Translations under genes and position numbers: made by a program | Part shown: positions 8,929 to 15,171 of the stretch, one piece after another | How the letters are laid out: each line of letters begins with the position of its first letter | How positions within the stretch are numbered: position 1 is the first letter of the stretch | NCBI GenBank assembly: GCA_900618425.1 | Contig: UZAN01046019.1 | Span: 8,899-24,069, forward strand | Length of the DNA stretch: 15,171 nt | Source: Echinostoma caproni | Taxonomy: Eukaryota > Platyhelminthes > Trematoda > Plagiorchiida > Echinostomatidae | Reading direction: 5' to 3' | Notes under the pieces: generated by a model | The model's database searches: none | The model's input: only the letters and a program-made list of their open reading frames with translations | Told to the model about the DNA's origin: nothing

Positions 8929-9582
8929 GCCCGTATCGATTATTGTATTTGGAAGAACTAGTAATTTTTGTGGTGGTTTACATGTGACCATGTCAATGTT
9001 TTGCTACGTAATCATGTTTCACATAGTTTCTACGAATATGAAACTTTTGACCTGAAAAAATAAATGCTATTTAATAATAGGGAATATTCAAGCTTTTAAT
9101 AATAGTTTAATGTCCGGTTTGGGGAAAGTGACATTTGTTATTCTGTGATGTGTAGTATATTATAATATTTATCTAAAAGAATGCGTTTTCATGACCAAAA
9201 GTGATTCGTTTATGGTCGAATAAGTGTAGTTTCCGCAAACCTATAGGACAGACATCGAACAGTTTAAAAACTAAGGCCATCTGAAGTGGCAGAAACTGGG
9301 TCAATTGATCTCTGTTGTACATAAGCAAAGAGGCATAGGACTTATTTGGGATCGTACAATAGGTTTTGAAGAAGATCAACCAGTGTTTGTTCAAAGAATG
9401 TAACCTTATCTTAGCTTCTGAAGTAAAGTGCTGCTGAAATACTGCATTAGGCACGTGATCTCCTCAGAATTGTTTAAATTGTCTGATGCATTCTAGGTCA
9501 AGTTCGCGGCATAGAAACAACGATGGAAACTGCAAGACTCCCAGTCATCAGCCGTGGTTCAACATCCTTTGATGACGTACGT
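8929..9582. other. AT-rich unassigned stretch
   Basis: Positions 9056-9180 are strongly AT-rich, with repeated taataatag-like words. The minus-strand open stretch 9173-9454 (93 codons) shows no motif. The end of this stretch may hold further decayed sequence of the PLE scrap that follows. Confidence 0.35.
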
Positions 9583-9723
9583 CAGATCGACCGAAGCACG
9601 GCGTCTTGGATTATCTACTAGTCACGGAGCTCAAGACTATTAAGGTTTACAGAAGCGATTGCTATCAACCGATGGAAGCTTCCCGTGTGCCAACGAAAAC
9701 AACTTTATAATAGTTTGTCCTGA
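9583..9723 (+). pseudogene. Scrap of a second PLE endonuclease C-terminus
   Basis: The plus strand reads QIDRSTASWIIY, a stop, SRSSRLLRFTEAIAI, then NRWKLPVCQRKQLYNSLS and a stop (9721-9723). This lines up with the end of PLE GIY-YIG domains: ID...AF..IY.V......RLL.TAEAIAIR...P..C.QK....SL. It also matches the equivalent region of the other PLE in this window (AFRTIYTVR ... STAEAVSIRIHNP). Upstream, SHQPWF in another frame may be the H.P.W. part. It is on the opposite strand to the 72-2135 element and differs much from it, so it is a separate insertion. No RT part was found upstream. Confidence 0.6.
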
Positions 9724-11159
9724 TGACATGGTCCTTTTACCCTTCCAACTTGTTTATGTTGGTGCATTTTAATGTGTTTTACTTGCTTGTGTTGTCATGT
9801 CAAAGTCTTACATAAACATTGGGTTTTCTGCAGTATGCACCATGTTGAGATACAACGAAATCGTGCTGGACATAAATCGTGCAGGATTGCAATATGGTCT
9901 GGTCTTTTGAAGGAGTTCATTCGTTACGTATCAGTTTGGTGATAGTCGATGAATGATGATACTAGCCAAAGATGAGCAACGTTTTTAAGTGATTTTATAG
10001 CATTTTGAAGACCCATTCTGCTTGGGTCATATGCGTGCATTATAGTGTAACAACCTTCGTAACTTACCATTCCGTTTGAGTGTAAGTCGTGTTTATTTCT
10101 CACTTGACCTCTTGTTTCATGATTTAGCATTTTCTTCTCTTCCACGAAGAATATCCTGTATGTCGACGGTTCCAGCCCGCACCAAGACTCGGCCCATATC
10201 GGGTTATATGGTGTATTCGTTGACGGAGGTCATCCTGCCGCACACACGAACCAAGCATATCATATATTTACTAGACAGGCCCGACTCCAACTGTGAATCC
10301 ACTCGAAAGACACTAGCAGGAGGTTGACTCCAGGCAACGCAGTTTGAATTCTTATGCAACCAGTGTCATCCTAAAATGGTCGCACAATCCCTGACCACTC
10401 ATTGATGCTTTTAGTACACAGCAGGTAGAGCACACTTCTCACAGTAGTTTCTCCGTGGAGGGGACTTCCAAACGACCGGTAAGACAGGGAAAATACAAAA
10501 GGTAACCATGAACCAAAAGGTCCGGTGAGACGGATGCACACGACTCACATTCAATCCAAATTGGCTGCACCCGTCTGTCTTCACTGCACTGGGAATAAAC
10601 GAATATATCAAAAGAATGAAACAGCCGAACCTTTTCCTTGGGTTTTAAATCTGTCAATTCGTTTGCGGAATATGCTACTGAGTAAATACTAATCAGGAAG
10701 AACAGTTGAAAGAAGACCGTAGGAGTAGTCACATGATACGAACGGACTGGAAGAAGCCACGACGAAAAGAAAGGACTCAAGAATACTGCTTGTTGATATA
10801 CACTGCTCAAATACTGCCGGCGTAGGAACAGCTTGATACAAGTATGCACTGAATTTTGAGTGTATAATATGTCAAGGAAAAATAATCGATCAATTCAAAT
10901 TCTGAACCTTATTTAAAATCAATATGGAACATCAAAACAACCTGGAGAGAAATACGTGGATCCGAGTTTTATATTTCTCAACAACGGTTTGTGACAGTAT
11001 CCTGATGGTCGGTTGGAAAGAAAAGAAGGCTTCAAGATATTTTGGAAGAAAAATACTTTGATAGCATACATTGAAGTAAGTATTTATTTCTCTGCCTTTA
11101 GGAGGTCTTAAAACCACGAGGAGAGTTGTATATGCAATATTGAAACGTAAGTGCTCCTT
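9724..11159. other. Unassigned stretch with one longer open frame
   Basis: No repeat or gene is recognised. The stretch contains several open readings; the only one of note (10439-10849 minus) is listed separately. The sequence at 10160-10175 (cggttccagcccg) faintly recalls a Pol III B box, but no A box accompanies it. Confidence 0.35.
10439..10849 (-). CDS. Hypothetical open frame, 136 codons, unrecognised
   Basis: This is the longest ATG-started open frame not explained by a retroelement. The translation has a hydrophobic stretch at about residues 44-60 (VFFQLFFLISIYSVAYS) that could span a membrane. It is followed by a charged segment (ELTDLKPKEKVR) and a Cys-containing part. I recognise no domain. 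The composition is not clearly coding-like, no splice sites or neighbouring exons can be tied to it, and overlapping frames are also open here. It may well be a chance frame. Confidence 0.15.
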   Translation of the reverse strand: MHTCIKLFLRRQYLSSVYQQAVFLSPFFSSWLLPVRSYHVTTPTVFFQLFFLISIYSVAYSANELTDLKPKEKVRLFHSFDIFVYSQCSEDRRVQPIWIECESCASVSPDLLVHGYLLYFPCLTGRLEVPSTEKLL

Positions 11160-11300
11160 ATCAATTTCTTACACACATTGGTTTGATGAATAGTAGACGG
11201 GGTGGACCCCACAGTTGTGAAAACCTGCTGTTCAGATATCTGAACCCAATAGTTTGGAGTGACGAGCTAAGTCAAACCCCAGTTTGGGTTATACTGGACA
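11160..11300 (-). mobile_element. Inverted fragment of SINE family 2 (3' part)
   Basis: Positions 11171-11235 align without gaps to the reverse complement of 14399-14463. By eye 48 of 65 bases agree, with the matching ends acacac and cctgctgttcag and the block agacggggt. The T-rich bases just before 11171 correspond to the A-rich tail of the 14196-14476 copy. Past 11236 similarity is patchy (gagctaagtcaaacccc against caacctaagcccc), so the tRNA-like head is missing or too diverged. Confidence 0.7.
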
Positions 11301-12214
11301 TTTAGTGTCATCAAGTATATAGTTAACTTATTGCAGTTGAATAACCAATAGAACATCTGCATTATTGAGTTTTGCTATCGCTGTCATATTTTCTATCGAG
11401 AATGTAAAAACTAAAAAAATGACTTTTCATATGAGCGATTGAGTAAATTAAGAGGGCTGAGTATTTATACACAACCTCTCAGTTTGGTGACCATTATGAT
11501 CACTTTCAGTGAATATTTGACCAAATCATGCATTCCCAATCGTAAATATGTGATTTCGTTTCATTTATCTCAAATGATATTCCTGGTTCTAGTCCTGCCA
11601 ATGATTCCAATCGGTTTTCAGTTCAACGTTGAATTCAACAACCGATGTCGATTGCAATCAATTCATAGCAGTCTCTAGAAGAATGTCAGAAATGCTGTTC
11701 TTAGCCCTCTAAACTCTTTAGTAGCTTAATTCTTCACTCACTTCTCTTCAACTTCTTGCAAAGAATTTAACCACCAATTGGTCCGCATGGAAGTTGAGGA
11801 TACGTTTGGCCAATGTTTCCAGTAAATTAGTGCTTCTTATCCGATAAAATGCACCGATCATGTGTTCCGTGAGACTTGATAGATAGCCTTGCGCAACACT
11901 GATCTTTTTCGTTCTTCATAAGCCTACATGTACCCAAATTGTAGAGTACAAGTTTACTCACCTTTCAAAAGCACCAAAATATATAGCAGGATGATTCGAC
12001 TGACGAAGCCCTGAGTACTTCAGGTGTCCATAAACGCAGTTAGCCAAGGTTATCTGACGAGTGGAGCAGTACTCAGTGTATCAAGATGTACAATTCTACC
12101 ACCGCATAAGAAATACTTTATTTGTTTATTTATTGTTGAAAAAATAGTTTTCATGCTCCAGATGAAACACATCTGGTATGAAGTCATTCTGGGGATTCGT
12201 GGTGTTACGCCTAA
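11301..12214. other. Unassigned stretch
   Basis: No gene recognised. Overlapping palindromes (ttcaacgttgaa and gttgaattcaac) lie inside 11612-11645, which also has cggtt/aaccg ends. The minus-strand reading near 11890-11750 is open (HMIGAFYRIRSTNLLETLAK and onward) but shows no motif. Confidence 0.35.
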
Positions 12215-12355
12215 ATAGCCACAGTGGGTCAGACTTAGGCTACCAAACTGGAACTCTCTCCAAATCGTTCAAGATACTCCTCTTTCCACGCGTCTGTTCA
12301 ACCCGAATTCACGCAAACCCTGGCTGACGCACTGTAATGAGATAGGTTGAAAGTT
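12215..12355 (+). pseudogene. Probable LINE ORF2 C-terminal end
   Basis: The plus strand reads RLPNWNSLQIVQDTPLSTRL, then FNPNSRKPWLTH and a stop (TGA at about 12349). CR1/Jockey-like ORF2 proteins commonly end with VVN.WNSLP..VV.APS...FK..LD.HW, and the order W-NSL, V, PLST and a terminal W agrees. Only this short end is visible, as expected for a 5'-truncated LINE copy. The assignment is a motif judgement and could be chance. Confidence 0.4.
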
Positions 12356-12439
12356 CAGATAGAAGAAGAAGATTCTCAACAGTATTACCGTATGATATAT
12401 GATATATACTACGCATACCGGCATATTTTTAAGTCGTCA

Positions 12440-12625
12440 TTTCGCTTACTGAACGTATCGTGATACAATTTTCAGGAACGAAGAAGTCGCTGGTCAACCT
12501 ACAATCATACGATACAAAGAAACTGGAGACAGGTAGACAACAATTCTGATGGTTGGATTTGAACATGCGACCTCCGGGGAGATACGTTGGTGATCTTTAC
12601 CCTTTGGTCGACACGTTGTTCAGTC
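12440..12625 (-). mobile_element. tRNA-Ser-like SINE (family 1), inverted copy
   Basis: On the minus strand the head reads gaccaaagggtaaagatcac (A box region, about 12591-12611), then tgttcaaatcc (B box, 12555-12565). The tail reads ttcctgaaaattgtat, with cgttcag further on (12445-12478). Head and tail both correspond, in the same order and spacing class, to the plus copy at 5461-5640 (gccaagtggttaggtcacc, ggttcaaaacc, ttcctgaaagttgaat). The middle is poorly conserved, so this copy is old. The open frame on the plus strand at 12553-12768 overlaps it and is not a gene. Confidence 0.62.
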
Positions 12626-12841
12626 AAGAAGTGGGAGATTACGATAATTTAAATATTGCAACGGCTGTTAGCCAAATCCACGGACATTCATCTGGGGGGC
12701 CCATTCTTTCCCGCTGGTGCTTTGGACAAAAAATTTATTTGACAAACATATTTGTCCATGCTGTGTAACTCTCAATGGTACACCAATGTTTTTGTATTCT
12801 ACAGAGATTGCATTTAAGTTGTCTCTGATTGGAGCATAAGA

Positions 12842-14040
12842 ATGGTTTGCCTTTCAAGAAATGAGTGTGGAGGAACGGTTAGAATGACACACCATTCTTT
12901 TCGACCGCTCAGTACAATTCAATCAACTTGCTTCTTGTTCGATATTAACGGACCAAAACAGTTAACAAACGGGCTGGATTGGATGTCATTTATCTGGAAT
13001 TTTCGAAAGCATTTGATCAAATTTTGTTACAGAAGCTCGACAATTACGGTTTTTACTTTTCGTGGTCCATTTGATTAGAGCATTCTTCTGACAACGGACC
13101 ATATCAGTTCGTGTTTCTGACTCCCTATGCGGTTCTACCAATGTCATCAGTGGTGTTCCACTATTGGTCCCCGACTTTTCCTCGCTTCTGTAAATGATCT
13201 ACCGAACAATACTGTTTGCGGACAACGCCTAAATCTGGATTAGAGTAACAGAAATCGAGGGCTCGCTTCAAGAAACAATTAAAAAAACTTATCAGTCAAC
13301 GGAGAATGACATGGAACTGAACACTCCTAAATATACAGTCCTATCTCTAAGTCCCAGGAGTAGATTCTTGTATTTCCTCGGGAATTATCAGGAATTATCA
13401 CATACCCCAAGTGTGAGGGGCTCATTTACAATTGTGCAAGAGGACTTAAGCAGTTTGATCGATTGCGTCAGAGCTTCTTATGCTAATATAATAAATTCCT
13501 TAGGTGATTCTTGGGTCGAATTGAATTGGCATTGTTCCCAGGTTTGCTATCAACGTATATTCGACCGTACAGACAGTATGCCATCCATGCTTGGTGTTCT
13601 TGCTTGTAACGAGATTTTAAGAACCTGGCGAGTCCATAAAGGACTGTCACCAAGATGGTCAAGTGATAGAACTGCCTCAAATAGGAGAAAAGAGTACAAC
13701 CACTGGGACAACACTGTGCTCAGTACTGTCAAATTTAAGAAGAGTTAATTTTGACATATCAAATACAGTAGAACCTAAACCATTCATGTCGGCCGCTGCT
13801 CACGTTGTCCCCAAATATACACTTTGGGGGAAATCTTTTCAAGTTATTGATTCCAAAGTGTCGAATGGAATGCCAGCTCCAAATTTTTTTCAGTCCGACC
13901 ACTCGTCCATTGCACATCGTTTGTGCTCTAACTGTTGAATCTTTCAACCGGAGACTTGATGAAACCCTGGCACATCTCACATTCCTACAAAAATTTAAAA
14001 GACGCAAATTAATTACATTATCTGTTATCTCCTTCCTGGA
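12842..14040 (+). pseudogene. CR1/Jockey-like LINE RT and C-terminus, heavily broken
   Basis: The reading starts in the RT fingers (HHSFRPLSTIQST, LTNGLD) and reaches motif A as VIYLEFSKAFDQILLQKL (12985-13040). Motif B is VISGVPLLVPDFSSLL (13143-13190), where the usual PQGSVLGPLLF has decayed. Motif C is LFADNA (13212-13229) in place of FADD, followed by ENDMELNTPKYTVLSLS. The C-terminal part has QEDLSSLIDC, LLSTYIRPYRQYAIHAWCSC (13540-13605) and finally VESFNRRLDETLAHL (13936-13978). These blocks lie in at least four frame changes. The second motif C aspartate, which is catalytic, is replaced by Asn. It is a more complete copy than the LINE at 2394-3625, and their motif A regions differ, so they may be separate families. 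Confidence 0.85.
13381..13400 (+). repeat. 10-bp tandem duplication inside the LINE RT
   Basis: The 10-mer ggaattatca is present twice in succession. It lies right after LGNY in the LINE reading, where related proteins continue with a short strand and then RDLG. A 10-base insertion shifts the frame, so it is one of the disabling changes in this copy. Confidence 0.75.
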
Positions 14041-14195
14041 ACCCTGTGTGACGTAACATCATTGTTCTGCTGAGAAACCATTCAACTGTGTAAATATCCT
14101 ATGGGAACAAGAGAAGCACAAGCTTGTAAGTAATTTGCACAATACAACTTTGGCTTTGTCGCTGACTTTCTCTATTTTCACGAACCTCAAAACCA

Positions 14196-14476
14196 ATGGT
14201 GGTGGTGGCACAGTGGTTTAGTCGCTGTCCCCGGCGTGGTTTGGACCCTACTATCCGAGGTTCGAGCCCCGCTACCGCCACCCGACTCTGGTGGTAGGCA
14301 GCACTGCTGTCGTCCGGTTCAATACCACGCCTAACCTATCGGGGCCTTATGTGGTTCGCCAATTCAAGTCCCGGGGCTTAGGTTGCCGATTTTAATCACT
14401 GAACAGCAGGTCCTCGAGACAATTGGATTGACCCCGTCTGTTGTTCATCACACCTAGGTGTGTAATTAAAAAAACT
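14196..14476 (+). mobile_element. tRNA-derived SINE (family 2), best copy
   Basis: The head has an A box (TGGCACAGTGGT, from 14206) and a near-consensus B box (GGTTCGAGCCC, 14259-14269), spaced as in a tRNA gene. GGTGGTGG at the start can pair with CTACCGCCACC at 14271-14281, like an acceptor stem, but the T stem is imperfect. This is a tRNA relic rather than a tRNA. The head is followed by an inverted repeat (CTACCGCCAC, then CTGGTGGTAG). A body with a second B-box-like word (GGTTCAATACC, about 14317) and an A-rich tail (14464-14474) complete it. Positions 14399-14463 recur inverted at 11171-11235. Translated on the minus strand it gives the kind of spurious peptide (MAVAGLEPRIVGSKPRRGQR) that SINEs produce in gene predictions. 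Confidence 0.8.
14272..14299 (+). other. Inverted repeat inside SINE family 2
   Basis: ctaccgccac and ctggtggtag flank ccgact and pair in 8 of 10 positions or more if G-T pairs are allowed. It sits directly after the tRNA-like head and would form a hairpin in the SINE transcript. The same bases can instead pair with the GGTGGTGG start, so two alternative folds are possible. Confidence 0.55.
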
Positions 14477-15171
14477 GGAATCGGGAGAGAGCAGAAACAG
14501 GGAATGGATTTGTAAATGTGCTTTATCGCACGTTATTCCTATTCTTTACTCATTTCCCTTCTAAATTTTATAGATTTCTCATCTAGTTATGGATGCAATC
14601 GATTGAGTTGAGATACGATACATAGAGGAGTCCAGTCATAGAACGAATACACTTTGAAGGTAATATTTATCCTTTGGAGTAATTTGCTAGTCATGTTTGC
14701 CTCATGTGTATGTTCACCGACAATTCGGATCAGAACGGCATTGTATACGCTGAATAGCACATTCGAAGCGAAACGTCGACACTTGATAAAAAATGAAACC
14801 CAGTTGGGCTCTACCTCTTTCATGATCAGTGTGTGTTCTCGCTTGTGTAGCGTACAGAGGTGCGATTTTTCGACACTGTCGCGCATTCATCTTCTGGGGG
14901 ATTAGCGAAGCTATAACTAACGGACAGCCTCGATTTTGCTGTGATTGAACGTAACAGTAGTTGGTCTTAAACCGGTCACAGGGGTTGTATGCAAGATAAA
15001 AAGTGACAATTGTCACATTACAGCCCATAAAAGCTTATTGCACATTTTCCATTCATAATTATTGTCGTCAACTAGGCAATCTACTAACACGGCGTTGGGA
15101 AAAGGGATTAGTTACCAAAAAAACACGATTTGTTTTCATTCAGTAGTGGTGTGGGTTGTTGTACTATGGAG
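14477..15171. other. Unassigned right end, with a PLE-end-like motif
   Basis: No gene recognised; the overlapping open frames on both strands (14587-15028) lack motifs. The motif at 14744-14781 is listed separately. A perfect 14-bp palindrome gtgacaattgtcac lies at 15003-15016. Confidence 0.4.
14744..14781 (+). other. PLE-end-like / hammerhead-like motif
   Basis: The plus strand has CTGAATAG, a spacer of about 12 bases that includes cattcgaa, then GCGAAACGTCGAC. It resembles the ..CTGATGAG..CGAAAC..GTC order of hammerhead ribozymes, which occur in PLE pseudo-LTRs. It also resembles the common PLE-terminal word ..CGAAACGTCG. The conserved CTGATGA is changed to CTGAATA, and no helix III can be drawn after GAAAC, so a working ribozyme is unlikely. 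It may mark the end of a PLE that has otherwise vanished. Confidence 0.25.

Noticed and set aside
11690..11890. Minus-strand readings with NWWLNSLQEVEEK and ATKEFRGL, possibly another LINE C-terminus
   Set aside because: Only NSL..V recalls the LINE end; stops separate the pieces and no other LINE block precedes them.
12553..12768. Plus-strand 71-codon open frame
   Set aside because: It overlaps the inverted SINE head and shows no motif.
14099..14281. Minus-strand open frame (60 codons) reading MAVAGLEPRIV...
   Set aside because: It is the reverse translation of the SINE family 2 head; no real protein is implied.
1..15171. CRISPR arrays, bacterial operons, toxin-antitoxin or phage modules
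   Set aside because: No regularly spaced repeats, no ribosome binding sites and no compact gene order; the content is that of a eukaryotic repeat region.

Overview
This window looks like a non-genic, repeat-rich piece of an invertebrate genome. A flatworm, and more narrowly a digenean fluke, is my best guess. The guess rests on the mix of Penelope-like, CR1/Jockey-like and tRNA-derived SINE remnants, the moderate AT bias and the lack of any operon or compact gene layout. None of these is diagnostic. I see no bacterial promoters, no ribosome binding sites, no rRNA and no intact host protein-coding gene. A single ambiguous base at 8387 indicates a draft assembly.

Layout. From 72 to 2135 lies an old Penelope-like element (PLE) on the minus strand. 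Its ORF runs from about 2031 down to 248 with several frameshifts and stops. It has an N-terminal piece, the RT N-domain up to motif A (SFDVTSLLTNVP), the end of the RT/thumb, and a C-terminal GIY-YIG endonuclease. A deletion near 806-818 removed the RT catalytic centre. A direct repeat of about 95 bp (72-165 and 2041-2135) brackets the element and may be the remnant of its pseudo-LTRs. From 2394 to 3625, perhaps to 4190, is a decayed plus-strand CR1/Jockey-type LINE. A SINE with a tRNA-Ser-like head lies at 5461-5640. The stretch 5640-9580 holds only microsatellites and unassignable sequence. At 9583-9723 is a plus-strand scrap of a second PLE C-terminus.

The right third is dense again. It contains an inverted fragment of SINE family 2 (11160-11300), a probable LINE 3' coding end (12215-12355), an inverted second copy of SINE family 1 (12440-12625), a long broken LINE RT (12842-14040) and the best copy of SINE family 2 (14196-14476). 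A short PLE-end-like or hammerhead-like motif lies at 14744-14781.

The parts do not form a functional pathway. The window is best read as layered insertions of retroelements, all now inactive at the protein level. The two SINE families were each recognised twice by comparing the window with itself, which makes them the most directly supported repeats. Family assignments of the retroelements come from remembered motif patterns and could not be checked by a database search.
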